From Lumbricus rubellus (Eukaryota > Annelida > Clitellata > Crassiclitellata > Lumbricidae): a stretch of 64,000 nucleotides of DNA. Position 1 is the stretch's first letter. Each line of letters opens with the position of its first letter. Both the position numbers and the translations under genes were made by a program. Location: contig OX243828.1 of NCBI GenBank assembly GCA_945859605.1, positions 22,346,609 to 22,410,608 on the forward strand, read 5' to 3'. The notes below the pieces were generated by a model. That model did not search any database and was not told the origin of the DNA. It saw nothing but the letters and a program-made list of their open reading frames with translations. Below, in pieces: positions 43,303 through 54,942 of this stretch.

Positions 43303-45605
43303 CAGTGGCGTCTAACCCCCCCACTTGGAGTGGGAGAACAAACCCCCCCATTTTCGCCGACTTAATTTTTTTATGAGAATCTGTTCTTATTACGTATGCA
43401 CGGAGGGGAGGGATCACGGAATTTAGGCGATTTGCATACGGGGGGGGGGGGGGGGGGTTCGGCCGAATGTATGCATGCCAAATAAATGTCTGATTATGGC
43501 GCATACATTAGGCTAGCCGCTAATAGGATAATAGCAAAGATAATAGGATATGGGGGTGTCAACAAAATGCACGGGGGAGGGGTCGAAAATACGATTGTTT
43601 GCATACGTAATATTTGGATGGTCACTAAGAGACTGCAATTGACCGATAGCGTGTCATAAATATTGTCTGGCTTTTAATTCTGTGATGAATTTCAAACGCA
43701 AATGTTTGAGCAAAGAACAGGGAATTTAGGAATTAGCATTAAGGGCTTAAGCAAAATCAAGACGCAATATGGCTCATTTCTACCTATGGCTAAAATTAAT
43801 AGGCTATGCCTAAAATTGTAGGCTATGCTTAATAGGCAAGTAGAAAAGTAGTTGTACAATTCTAAATCATTAAAACTCACCAATGCGAAATATCCTGTTG
43901 CTGCAGTAGCCGAAAAGAATTAATTGCTCTTAAACACAGACGGAGATTTGGTCCTATCTTGGGGGGGGGGGGAGAGACAAACGAGCGACCGAAGGACGAT
44001 CGCCGAAGCCGAAAGGGTTTGGGAGGATGTTTCCCTCTCCAATGTTGAAAACGTTTGAATTTCCACACTGCAATGGTAGCATATAATAGGCTGTCATTTT
44101 AACGAAATTGTTCATCATTTCAGTGGTGATAGTGGTGGCTTGAGACTTCAAAACTGTCTTCTCCAATTATTAAAATTTTCCAAATTTCCACACTGTAATG
44201 GTAGGCTAACACTTGAAGCCGTCATGTCAAAACTTTCTCATAATTTAATTGTTGAAAGAGATAGTTAAAGATTTCAATAAAGACATCGCCTACTCCTAGT
44301 TTTCTTTTAACTTAAAAGCTTATTTGAATTTACATAGTGTCATGGTAAGATTTTTCATTTTTCATTGCTGATAGCCTAGCCATGGTTTAAGACTTTAGAG
44401 TGTTGACTTACAAATGTTATAAAAATTTTATAAATTTTTTATGAAATTTTTGGATTTAGGCCTACACTTTGAAGCCGTAACCTTTTAAGCATGGCTCTGC
44501 TTTTAAGCTGTCATGATTTCAGTGCTCATAGATGTGGTTTAAGACTTGAATAAATGTCCCATTGTTTAATCGTTTTATTTGTAAAATGTTATGGTAGCTT
44601 TTAAGCTGCTATCTTATACGAATTCTCATTATAAATAAATAGTGGATAACACTGTACATAGTAAATTATAATGTTTAAGAAATATTTCTGAAACATTTGG
44701 ACGATATAAGCATCTCTGCCCCACCCACCCTTTAAGTCTCCGTCCATGCGCTTAGAAGCTCGAAATTAAGAGTTCGAATTCTCCACAGAAATTCTCTGTG
44801 TAGGCAGACCTTTAGCTGTTGAAAACTCCTGCTGATGTCGATGCAACTCTTCGCCAAATAAGAAAAACTTAACACATAAACAGTCAAATTCGGTTGTCCA
44901 CAGTATAATGACTATGATCTCGCTTCTAGCACTTTACGGCTGCATCTCTAGCATGGAAAGACTCTGCTTACATGTAGGTTCAATCATGGAAGTTTAACGA
45001 CCGTGTATGACCAAAGAGCCTTTACAGTCTTTTACATGTAGGCCCACATCAGACCTGCTCTTATCCATTTCAGCGATCTGCTGGCTGGGAATCTAATACG
45101 AAACAGCTGTTATTAGCTTAATTAGGCTTAGGCTACATTTACATAAGGGACCACTGTCCGTCGTATCAGAAGACTGAGGCAAGCTGCACTTTCAAAGCAG
45201 CAAGACAGAAGACAGTGTCTAACGGGTCGTTTGATTCTTGCTGCGCGACCGTCGCATCATTAATTTTGTTCCTTTCATCACCTGCCGTAGCGTGGGCTTC
45301 GGCTTGGTTCCGTCAGTAGGCATGACAAGTGATAAGAGGTCAATTCCGAATGACTGTGATCCACCCTTGTATGCCAGATAGAGATCTGACTGACACTAAT
45401 GTCTATGGGTTGTTGTACTCCCTACCAAAATATGTGACTTCAAGCGAACCGTGGGTTTGTTAGTTCGAGGCAACATAGGTTTTCGACAATAATTTTCGTA
45501 TTCCATGCCTTTATTTAATAGGAATTCAGCAAACCCCCCCCCCAGTTTACACCCGAAAACGCCAAACCCCCCACTTTCAGAAGCCCCCATTGGTAGACGC
45601 CACTG
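43303..45605. mobile_element. Large non-coding hAT-like element, 2303 bp
   Basis: The ends CAGTGGCGTCTA and TAGACGCCACTG are inverted repeats, with a perfect 8-bp duplication CCACAGAT (43295-43302, 45606-45613). The duplicated locus has the empty site AACCACAGACCTGG near 59571, proving it is one insertion. Runs of 19 and 10 G occur at 43440 and 43963. No hAT transposase or other long frame is visible, so it is non-autonomous in spite of its size; nested insertions inside cannot be excluded. FTL-like words such as CATTTC/GTAATGGTAG recur at 44070 and 44200, suggesting internal duplication. Confidence 0.88.
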
Positions 45606-45845
45606 CCACAGATCTGGCGCCAGCAAGAACGCTTTCAACCCTCTAGCATATGGGTGTCCACGTTATTTTCTTGATCTGACAATGCTGCTTACAATATCGA
45701 TACATGTAGTTATTTTAAGAATGTTTCTCGTTGTACAGTACAAGGATCTCGAATGAGTGTTGCTTAATTATTCTGGAAACGTTTTCAGAAAATATGCAGA
45801 CAGTTCTCGACAAACCGGACAATGAGTCACCACCATGATTCTTGT

Positions 45846-46276
45846 CATAGTTGTAAAAAACGTTTTTTTCCGTTTTTTATTCGCTCCCAAAAAACGTCGT
45901 TTTTTCGTTTTTTATTTTCCCCATCGTTTTTTTTCGTTTTTTATTATTTCTTTGTCTTTATTTATTCATTTATTTCTGTTATAATTTTCTAAAATTTTAA
46001 TTTTTTCTGATATTTTTTATGTTTACCGCAAACTCTCAAGGATTCAGCTAACTAAAGTCATTATTTCTTCGTTTAACATCATCATTTAAGAGATAGCCTG
46101 CGTGTAGTAGGTTCCTAATCAAGGTTTTCAAGGTTAAAATGCGGTTTTAGATGTAGCAAAGTCAAATTATTTTCCGTTTCCGTTTTTTATCGTTTTTTTG
46201 TCGTTTTTTATTATTTCGAAAAAAACGTCGTTTTTTACCGTTTTTTATTCTGTTTCCATCGTTTTTTACATCTATG
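45846..46276. mobile_element. hAT-like MITE with CGTTTTTT repeats, 431 bp
   Basis: Starts CATAGTTGTAAAAAACG and ends CGTTTTTTACATCTATG. Perfect 8-bp duplication ATTCTTGT (45838-45845, 46277-46284). More than a dozen (T)CGTTTTTTATT words sit at both ends around an ordinary centre. Absent from the homologous site near 59800. Confidence 0.9.
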
Positions 46277-46406
46277 ATTCTTGTGATGTTCATGTGCGAT
46301 AGAATTCAGGCTGTGGACAACAAGAGATATCACGTATCAAATATGAGGACTCTTTGAGGAGTAGGCCTTTTGATCAAAGAACCACAGAGAGACAGCAGCA
46401 GCTATG

Positions 46407-46407
46407 T

Positions 46408-46446
<39 letters not shown>
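46407..46446. repeat. (TA)n microsatellite
   Basis: About 20 TA units, not present in copy B'. Confidence 0.9.
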
Positions 46447-46447
<1 letters not shown>

Positions 46448-46480
46448 TGACAGAAAGAGACATCGAGAGATAAACAGGGA

Positions 46481-47055
46481 CAGTTCTCTCAGGAGAGAAT
46501 CTCCTCTTAATAGCTGTAGGAGTTTTATAGTCGACAGAAAATATATAGAATCATGTTTTTAAGACAACGCTGCATAAAATAGGGCACAGCTACCTGAGCT
46601 ACGGCCTCAGTGGTAAGCACAGTTAAGGAACAGGAAGTGAACCAGTATACTTAGCTTTCATTGCCATATTGCCATAGCGTAACTTGCCTTGTCTTATTTC
46701 ACTTTATCTTTATTGCACATCTTTCCTTACTCTTCATTGCTTAACCGTATTATTATGACGCCCAGGTTATGTGTGCCATCATTCATCGCATATAAGTGGG
46801 CACGACTCAAGTTGCATGACCTATAGCCATTGGCAATCATCAGTTTCAAGACCGGTATCTATATTTCTGGCACATCGTGTAATCTCTGGAAACACTTCGA
46901 AATTTTTCCACAAGCGTATATGAATATGACTCATAGTACTGGAAAAGCCCATTTCATTTTGCTCATTCAGCTGCTAATGGAAGCCCACGTCAAAATAAAA
47001 ATTCGAACCTCCCAGTTTTGGGAACTTGTCGGAAACTATTAAGCTCTAAAATAGA
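46481..47055. other. Unassigned sequence
   Basis: A 70-codon frame at 46830-47042 has no recognisable domain. No gene called. Confidence 0.4.
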
Positions 47056-47116
47056 CCTAATCGCAATCGTAATCTCCAAATATCTAAAGCGCTACTTGAA
47101 AGCCAAGCGCGGGCAC
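47056..47116 (-). mobile_element. LINE 3' tail, second type
   Basis: The minus strand reads CCCGCGCTTGGCTTTCAAGT, AGCGCTTTAGATATTTGGAG and ATTACGATTGCGATT, matching the tail at 32740. The stem GCGCT/AGCGC is intact. Confidence 0.75.
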
Positions 47117-47189
47117 TATTATACGGAAAGACGGTTAAATTTTTTTAAAATTAATCAGAAACTTTAGCAACTTCCGGGTCTCTACAGCA

Positions 47190-47830
47190 GAGGATAAGAA
47201 ATAATTGCTTCGAGTATAGATTAATTATCTTATCTCACACTGAGTTCAATGCGCTTCGTATAACTCAAAATCCGATTTAGAAGCAGGGCCGGATTAAGAA
47301 ATGTGGGGTTCTGTTCTAAAATTTTGGGAGATCTTCGGCCGAAAAACTTCTTTTATCTGATGACCTTTTTTAGTCGTTCGGTTGACATTTCTTCAGAACA
47401 TACCAATTTCTTCATAACAAATTGTTATTCTCGCATGTGTGGGGGCCCCCAAAAGTGTGGGGCCCCTGTTCGGCCGAACATGTTGAACATGCCTTAATCC
47501 GGCCCTGTTTAGGAGGTATACGCTACTGGTATAGGCTATATGGGGAATATGAACAGGTGGAAGCATGAAGAGACGTAGAGTGGAATCTGTACATATGCAT
47601 TGCATCTATAGTTATAGCGAATTATAAATAACATATGGCTGGTATGTGTGCGTGTGCGTGTGTGCGTGTGGGTGGGTAACTGATTAATGCTTCGAGTAGA
47701 TTAGACTAATTATCTTATCTTATCTCACACCGAGTGCAAAGCGCTTCATATCACTGAAAATTCGATTTAGGAGGTATAGAATACATGGGGAATAGGAACA
47801 GATGGAAGCACGGAAGGAAGAAGATTGGGG
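47190..47830. repeat. Tandem duplication interrupted by a MITE
   Basis: TAATTATCTTATCTCACAC(T/C)GAGT, GCGCTTC(G)TAT and GATTTAGGAGGTAT followed by CATGGGGAATA-like text occur at 47222-47283 plus 47508-47560 and again at 47708-47800. Only the first copy carries the MITE at 47284. A GT run lies at 47643-47675. Confidence 0.8.
47284..47507. mobile_element. hAT-like MITE, CAGGGCCGGATTAAG, 224 bp
   Basis: The ends CAGGGCCGGATTAAG and CTTAATCCGGCCCTG are exact inverted repeats. Flanks TTTAGAAG and TTTAGGAG (7 of 8). The neighbouring tandem copy shows the uninterrupted GATTTAGGAGGTAT. Contains CTTTTTTAGTCGTTCGGTTG at 47365. Confidence 0.92.
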
Positions 47831-47865
47831 GTGGACGAGGAATGGCAGACCATGCAGGGTCTCTA

Positions 47866-48350
47866 CAGTGGCGTAGCCGGGAATTTATGATGGGGGGGGG
47901 GGGTATGCCTCGGGGTTTAATGACCTGACCGGATGCCCTACCCGACACCAACCCAACAGTATTACAGTAAATAAAAAGGGAATGAAGTGACAAAATGAAA
48001 TAAAGTAAGAAAAACAATTGTTACTACAAATACATGTAATTGTTTTGTTTTTCTTATTTAAGTGGATAGATAACCTTTTAAAAACTTGTTCCTAGGCCAA
48101 ATGTTTTTTTTACCCCTTAACCATAGGCGTTCGGAAGTTTCAGCAGTGGGGGGGGGGCAAGATTTTACTTCAGCCCGAGAAATAAATCCGAAATAAATGA
48201 ATTCGTGGGTTGAAATCTCGTGGTGGGAAATACTATTTTTCCAGACAATAAGTTGACAACCTTTTTTTAGTCATCGGGTTGAAATGCCGTGAAAAATACC
48301 AATTTTAGTTTTTTAAACTATTTTCTCAGGTCTGCGTAGGCGCAACCACC
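47866..48350. mobile_element. Truncated hAT-like ends
   Basis: CAGTGGCGTAGCCGGG at 47866 and CATAGGCGTTCGGAAGTTTC at 48122 each look like one end of a hAT-like element followed by a G run, with no matching partner or duplication. The second includes CCTTTTTTTAGTCATCGGG at 48260, similar in layout to 63030-63389. Confidence 0.6.
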
Positions 48351-48351
48351 C

Positions 48352-48725
48352 TAAGGAGAATGAGGAGTAGTAGGAGGAGGACGAAGAGGAGAAAGAGGAG
48401 GAAGAGCAGAAAGAGCAGAAAAAGGAATTAGAGCAAGAAGAGAAAGAAGAGAAAGAAGAGGAAGAAGAGAAAGAAGATGGAAGAGGAGGAAGAAGAAGCA
48501 GAGGAAGAAGAGAAAGAAAGAAAGAAGAAGGGTGGGAGAAAGAGAAGGAAGAAGAACAATAGGAATAAGAATAAGAAGACGAGGAAGAAGAAGAAGAGAA
48601 GGAGGAGGAGAAGGAGGAAGAGGAAGAAGAGGAAGAAGAAGAGGGAGAAGAAGAGGAAGAATAAGAGGAAGAAGAATAGGAAGAGTAGGAGGAGGGTGGG
48701 AGGAAGAGGAGGAAAAGGAAGAGAG
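48352..48725. repeat. Purine-rich GGA/GAA tract, ~370 bp
   Basis: Almost pure A/G on the + strand (AGAAGAGGAAGA-type). Frames are Glu/Arg/Lys or antisense Ser/Leu/Pro only. Confidence 0.9.
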
Positions 48726-48985
48726 CAGCTGCGTTGGCCTTCTAATACGAAAACATGTCAATAAGCAAAAACAGGCGAAAGATGAAGAGTTCGTGAAAAT
48801 GTTTTGGACACAATGTTATATTTAAGAAAAGTATATGGGCGGATGTTCTTTGAGTAACAGACAAAATGATACATCGACGGAGAAAGATTGTATCGAGGTT
48901 TTTTTATATGACACTGACAGAGAGCCGTCATGATATATAGCCAACAGCGAATAGACACTAGAGAACAGAGACAGAGACAGAGAGT
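48726..48985. other. Unassigned sequence
   Basis: Nothing recognisable. Confidence 0.4.
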
Positions 48986-49345
48986 GAGAATTATTATGGA
49001 ATGATGGAGAGTGAGAGAGGGATAGGCTAAAAGAGAAAGACAGAAACAAAGACATGGCAGGTACGAATGGCCTGGGGATTGTGAAAACAGAGTTAGGATA
49101 AAAATAGACAAAAACGAGAAATTAGAGGAGATGTATAGGCTACCTCCTATACAAAGACAGCAGAGGGAGAACGAGAGATGGAGGGTGAGAGAATGGACAA
49201 AAGACAAGGACGGAAACAGAGGAATGCATGGTGGGTAAGAATGGCCTGGGGATTATGATGAAGAGGGCACGGGACAAATAGAAAAAAATTAGAAATTGGA
49301 GGAGATATAAATACCTCTTACGAAGACCGCAGATGGAGAACGAGA
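48986..49345. repeat. Two-copy tandem repeat, ~175-bp period
   Basis: GAATGGCCTGGGGATT, GAGGAGAT(A/G)TA, GCAGA(G)GGAGAACGAGAG and CAGAAACA/CGGAAACAGAG recur in order (for example 49066 and 49240). A/G-rich throughout. Overlapping antisense frames reflect the repeat. Confidence 0.75.
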
Positions 49346-49870
49346 GGTGAAGGGAAGCAATTGCAGTTGTAATCATGATAGCGGAGTCACAAAATCTGAT
49401 CATTGAAAGATGTTCAGTCAAAACAGAATTAGGGCGAGGGAGAGGAAGACCCAGAGAGAGGGAGAAGGAGTGGCAGAGCTAGAGGCAGATATGGAAATAG
49501 AAGGAAATATGGACGAAGATGGAATAGAGATGCTCAATCCATCAACATCCATTATTCCTCCTACTTCCTCTCTGGTCTCACTTCCTCTTCCTGCTCCAAC
49601 TCATTCTCCTTCCCATCCTGCTTTTCCTATAGACTTCATCTCCTCCTCATCCGCCTTCACATCCTCATCCTCCTTTCACTCCATCTTATTTATCTCCATA
49701 TGGTCCTGTTCATGGATTCCATATTCCCATACTCCGCCACTTATCTCCTCCACAATCTTTCCTCGCCTAGCTCTTAAATCAACGGCTAATAAACGCGGAT
49801 CGGTATAATATAATAGGTCGTAATATTTTAAATGTAATTTTGAAAGAAATAGCTTATCGGTTGCTTTCCT
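49346..49870. other. Unassigned; TCC-rich tract at 49550-49790
   Basis: A 132-codon frame (49410-49808) runs from A/G-rich into C/T-rich sequence. It is Ser/Pro-rich with no recognisable domain, so it is not called. Confidence 0.4.
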
Positions 49871-50167
49871 CGTGGGCGGAGTTTATCAGGGTTCTTTTAT
49901 CAAGAAGGCCCCTATTCAGCTTTTTTACCATAAAAATGGTATCTTTTTCCGAGTTTAGCTCCCCCAGGAAGGCCCAGCCTCGAAAAACGTTTCGAGGAAA
50001 ATGGCTGTTTTTTCACGAACAAAACTTCAATCAATCCAAACAAAAAAGGTCATCAACTTTTTCGTCGAGAAAAGAAAAACATTTCACCGCCGCTAGGTCT
50101 CCGCCCCCAACCAAAGCCCAAGTTCTTTAGCCCCCCTCCCAAGAACGGAAACCAAACCCCGCCCATG
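49871..50167 (-). mobile_element. hAT-like MITE, CATGGGCGGAGTTTA family, ~297 bp
   Basis: CGTGGGCGGAGTTTATCAGG at the left and AAACCCCGCCCATG at the right. Shares ACCATAAAAATGGTATCTTT and AAGAAGGCC with the complement of 30738-30908. Flanking octamers do not clearly match, so borders are approximate. Confidence 0.72.
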
Positions 50168-50270
50168 TTCTCCTGATCTAACAAGGAGAACCGACGAAAC
50201 GACAGTTACACAGAATACACTTTAATAATGAGCCTATTATGTTCAAGCCTTTGCGCAACATAGTGGGATA

Positions 50271-51210
50271 CAGGGATGGGCAGTAATTTAATTGAGTAAT
50301 TGAAATTACGTAATTTAAATTACAATTGTAATTGGTAATTTGTAATTTGCTGCTCCTTCTCAAAGTAATTTGTAATTTGTAATTCAATTACATTTCTTCC
50401 TGTAAATTGTAATTTCAATTACATTCTGCAAAATTAAATTACTTTTGGTCGCTACTGGTGGCATTTTCAGATGTCGTTACTAGCAATTCATATGATATTT
50501 TCTTTTAGTTTGGTCTGCAAACTATATGCAGGGTAGCCACGTAGCTTAAAATATGGAAGAGTCACTGTTGTAAGGATCATACATATGATTTACCAAAGAA
50601 TCTTAACAAATAATGAGCATCTAGTGGTCATAAAGGAGAGGATGATGAAGAATTTTATGGTTTTAGTGTGCAGCGTGCAGTGACCACAAAGTCAAGTATA
50701 TACAAAACAATTTTTTTAAAGAAATCTTGCAGCATATAGAAGACGACAGAAAGGGAACTAACAATGCCTCATAGATATCCAACTGTTAAAAATTGTTTAT
50801 TCAATTTAACACTTCCCTGCCTTGGTCTGCACCAGTAGAGACTAGAGAGGCTCTTTAGTTTTACATTCATGATTGTAAGGCCCAACAGACAACTGCTATC
50901 AAATAACTTGTTTGAACAGCTGCTGTTTCTTAAAGAAAGCTAAATAGACATTTTCTTACGCAATAAATAATAATAATACACATAGAAATAAGGGGAAAAG
51001 GCATGCACTTCCTGCCTAAGATTTTTTATTTCAATGATTTGAGCCCCAAAGTAATTTGTAATTGATGTAATTGAAATTACGTAATTTGTAATTTTGTAAT
51101 TTGAGGCTCTGAGTCAAAGTAATTTGTAATTTGTAATTCAATTACATTTTCTCCAGTAATTGGTAATTTGTAATTCCATTACATGTTGCCCTGTAATTTG
51201 CCCATCCCTG
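50271..51210. mobile_element. hAT-like element, CAGGGATGGGCA, 940 bp
   Basis: CAGGGATGGGCAGTAATTT to AAATTACAGG..TTTGCCCATCCCTG. Flanks GTGGGATA and ATGGGATA (7 of 8). Both ends carry long arrays of GTAATTTGTAATT (roughly 150 bp each), making an extended inverted repeat. The centre (50450-51040) has no coding frame of note. Confidence 0.9.
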
Positions 51211-51540
51211 ATGGGATAAACGTTTATTTCTAGCTTTTTGTTTTTTATGATTTAGCTCTTCTTGTTTCATGAACCTATCTCACCCTACCTGAAACAAGAC
51301 CATCATACTGTTGCATTAACCTATCGAAGTCTCGCTGGCGATCGTAAAATACGTGCTAACACCAGACAGTCTACTATTCTGCTGTGAAGTCCAGAATCAG
51401 AAGCCGCGAATGGGAACAGCGGCGATGAAGTTGATGTTGATGGATGGATGGACGACAGACAGCAGCTGAAGTAGACGTCGCTTTTCATGTTGATAAGGCA
51501 AAACATGGGGAAGTCAAGAATTTGCAATGGAAGTAGGACC
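51211..51540. other. Unassigned sequence
   Basis: ACCTATCGAAGTCTCGCTGGCG at 51310 reads TYRSLAGDRKI on translation, faintly like a LINE C-terminus; too short to call. Confidence 0.4.
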
Positions 51541-51665
51541 TAATCCACCTCAAACTGCCACATAGGGATCCTTTTCACTGCGCTTCGGCGTGAAAATCCG
51601 ATTCAGTGTCCGCGCTGTAGTCGGGAGCGCCTCTGAGTAGTAATCTGGAAGGAGCGCTATAGCAG
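51541..51665 (+). mobile_element. tRNA-derived SINE, 5'-truncated
   Basis: AATCCACCTCAAACTGCC, TGCGCTTCGGCGTGAAAATC, GTGTCCGCGCTGTAGTCGGG and the terminal stem-loop AGCGCCTCTGAG ... GGAGCGCTATAGCA. Confidence 0.88.
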
Positions 51666-51800
51666 GGGTCACACGCCCACACACATACACGCGCGCTTAC
51701 ATACATACATGCAAACATACGTACGTACGTACGTACATGCGTGCGTGCGTGCGTGCATGCACGTGTGCACGTACAGCACACGTACACGAGCACACGCACC
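51666..51800. repeat. CA, CATA, GTAC and GTGC short runs
   Basis: (ACGT)n-like and (CGTG)n runs at 51718-51760 flanked by CA-rich sequence. Confidence 0.75.
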
Positions 51801-53394
51801 CACGCACCCACATTTATCTTTGTAAAGTTCTTCTATTCTATAGGTACATGTAGTAATAATTCACCAACTTAATTGCCAGCCAAAAATTCGATATTGCAAA
51901 AGATATTTTTTACTTGTGACGCGTTCCACACGCGTCATCGATAGGCCAAAAGATAGAGAGATATTCTTGAAATTTTCTATTTAATACCTGTTCTGGTATC
52001 ACATAAAAAGGCGCCTACACCAGTAAACCAGGACTTCATTGCAGATTTGTTCCAACGGAAGAATATTAGTAATTAGTTACTCGGTGGTTTAGGCATTGGT
52101 TCCTAGGCATTGGTTCCTTTGACTGGGGTCTGACCAAGAGCAGTCATTAGAGTAGGGATCCGAGTGGACCATAATACAAATATTTAGAACATGAAAACTG
52201 ACCATTATATACACTGTAGAAGGAAACGGTCAACGCGGTTCATTGGACTTAAAGTTAACCAGGGATCAGTAGACTATCACAAACATCACTTTTAAAAGTG
52301 GTGGTGACGGGTAACCACCGTCACAAGAGAAAGTTACGCTTATAATAATAATAATTATGTCCGTGAATCAGTTCTTAGCTAGAGTCTAGGACAACGTTTA
52401 TGTCTGCAGCATTCTGGCTCCTGTGATAGCTTTCAACAGGTGATTGTTATTTCGATCTGCAGTCTGCGTCTATACATTGTATATACTCCGGCAAATACTC
52501 GTGTTCGCTCATTGCCACATACATGTACGTGCATGCTAGGGCCTACGTAACATTTCGGATGGCTATTCGAGGAGTTGGCAATCCATCAATGATACACATA
52601 ATACTTGGAGCCCAGAGCCCCAGATGTATAGGCTACTATAGGTGCTGGATGCAGTACTGTACTTACTACCTGGTCCTGATGGTGCATTTGCAACCTCCGA
52701 CAAACAGGGCTGTACTCCGGGGTATACCACGACCGTATACGCGGGTATACAGCGTATAGGCCTACTCACCTTCGGGAAAAGGACAGCGTGTTTACTCGCC
52801 TCTCGGTGGGTGGGGTGGGGTGGGGAAAGAGCGGTTGGGGAGCCGGCAGTGACGGTTGGAAAGTAAGGAATTGGCCGAGAGCGGGGCGAATCCTAAATTT
52901 CTCGGGCACCCTCGGATACCCAAGCTAGAAATTAATAAAACAGTTGGCAAGTTATGCATCCAACATTCTGCGGCATAATAACTAGTCTGCAAATTGATTC
53001 GCTAGATGGCCGAGAAACTGGAATTTAAGACATATGCCGTCGATGACAGGATATAATCACGGATAGGCCTAATAAATACAGAAACGCATACCCTCACATA
53101 CATGTAATATATTCATATTTAATTAGCCTGCAGCAAAAGGTGTGTTATTTCACGCTGACACGTTTCGTGTCTATAGCCTAGTATCCGTTGGCAGATGCCA
53201 GTCCGTTGTTTTTGCAGATCAAAGGCCAATCCTGATGGATCCATCCCTTATGGCGGCATCAAATCTGAATCGTAGCGAATCCAGGTATATAGAGTTTCCG
53301 CATCGTGTTTTTATAGCCTTCTCTGCTCATATAGTGATAACAGATCATAATCTATAGACCGAAATCTGCCAAGACATCTCAGACATATTAGTTT
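51801..53394. other. Unassigned sequence
   Basis: About 1.6 kb with no recognised element. Short frames of 66-78 codons around 52520-52990 overlap on both strands and show no domain. A GGGTGGGGTGGGG run lies near 52806. Confidence 0.45.
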
Positions 53395-53661
53395 TTTTAT
53401 TTGCGTGTATATTCGGCGTCGTTTATTGCACATCAGAGCAAATTAATGCTGCTTTTGACGCTTCAGAAAGACCTCAGCAGTCAGCGCCTTATGGGCCGGC
53501 GACTAGGTGCTTTGATGTGAAGGGTAAAACAGGGTTATCTTTAAAAACCGTTATCTTCAGCCGTGGGCCCATGGCTGGATCGGAAGCGCCTCTGAGAAGG
53601 CATCTTGAACGGGCGGTTGGTGCTATAATTTAATTCTGATTGATTGATTTATACATTGAAC
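53395..53661 (+). mobile_element. Second SINE-like family, ~267 bp
   Basis: Colinear with the complement of 39123-39402: GGCGTCGTTTATTGCACATC, GGTGCTTTGATGTGAAGGGT, GGAAGCGCCTCTGAGAAGGC and the TGATTGATTTATACATTGAA tail. The match extends into the tail, so both copies share a defined end. Confidence 0.8.
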
Positions 53662-53956
53662 TATCATGTTTAGTGTTGTGAGTCGGAAAAATTCTCCGGG
53701 ATTTTTCATATTTTTTCGAAAATGTTTGGAAATTTTTCAACGGATTTTTCCGGGAAATTTCCGATGTTTTCCATTTGCAATATTACTAAATAAGAATTTA
53801 AATCCATAAATATGTTTAAAAATCAATCTCTGTAAGCTATATTATTTAGCTAGTCTGTTGTTGATTTTTTCATTCAATGGTCAACACTGTTATTGCTTTC
53901 TGTTTAGTGTATAAGTTTACACCAAAAATGCATTTAATAATTAATTGTAATCAAAC
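53662..53956. other. Unassigned; GGAAATTTTTC-rich segment
   Basis: 53690-53785 alternates GGAAAAATT and GGGATTTTTC words that can pair with each other. Otherwise unassigned. Confidence 0.45.
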
Positions 53957-54942
53957 TTTTTCATGTAGTGGGTTACTTATGGATGGATAAAAAAGTCCTT
54001 GCGTAGAATATATCAGATGTGAATCTTTGATTTGCCCTAGGGCTAATTGTTCTGTTCTACGGGGTTTTGAAAGAATTACCACTGATAATACTTAGTTTTT
54101 GGAGAAGGCATTACTAACGTACATGTAGGCTACAATTGTACATGCATGACGGTATAGAAGTAGGTCTAAATTAGAGGAAGCTGCTTATACTTGGAATAAT
54201 TCTCCTAGTCTCCTACGCTGTGCTGCAAATCAGCTGTTTTCGAAAAGTTGAAAGAAAGAAAACTCGCTTAAAATTATGCTGACGCCCAGTCACAAATTAT
54301 CCAAATCTACGCTTGTGTGGAATGTAATATGATGCAATGCAAATCTCCGGTAATGTAAATCTTTCACTAATCATGTGGAATTAAAATACCTGGATAAAAA
54401 AATTGCCAAACCACACAGGATGCGTGAACGTTGCATTCAGGTCGTGTTCATAACGTCAGAATAAAAACATGGCCACCCACGGAAGTTCTCTTCAATCCAG
54501 GCTATACAACTCTTCCTCTGAAAGTCATATCGGTAACCTCTGAGGCACATGCTATATAAATATTCTAGTTATCCGATAATTATGGTCGACGTGGTTTACG
54601 GTGAACAAAAAGATGCATCAGTTTCTGAAGTTTCCAAATTGCTGCTGCATTTTTCTCACTCGGATCTATCATCGTGGATAAAACGCGTGAGCAAGACCCT
54701 AACGATTGTGCTAAAGAGTCATCCTTGGGCGGATTTCCCCTAAACCCACAGACCTACTGAACATGGGCTCCGCTCTGTCTGGACCCCATAAATTTTCTCT
54801 CCCTGCGAAGACGACCGCAATTTTATCCCACGAGTCCTAAAGGCTTAGACAAAGCAAATACCTCTGTGAATCTATGGTTCTCCTCTTATAACCTGAATGC
54901 TTTGTAACTAATATGCCAGTGTCTTAAGTGTAGCAAACATTT
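53957..54942 (-). repeat. Inverted-duplication arm A'
   Basis: Complement of 36740-38523 without the three mobile insertions of that arm. By eye it has roughly three quarters identity. A 64-codon frame on the + strand (54549-54743) is not conserved as protein in arm A and is not called. Confidence 0.85.

Larger units (their letters stand above)
41650..46480 (+). repeat. Direct segmental duplication, copy B
   Basis: Corresponds to 57945-59965. Similarity starts about 240 bp before the receptor start codon (AGTGGCATGAAA, GCGTGCGTGCGGGC) and continues after the gene (AGTTCGTTTCTGCGCATG) to ACAGAAAGAGACATCGAGAG near 46450. Copy B is longer because of two hAT-like insertions (43303-45605 and 45846-46276) and a TA run at 46407-46446. 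Confidence 0.88.

Noticed and set aside
46590..46630. tRNA-like A box (GGCCTCAGTGGTAAGC)
   Set aside because: No B box or acceptor stem follows at a suitable distance.
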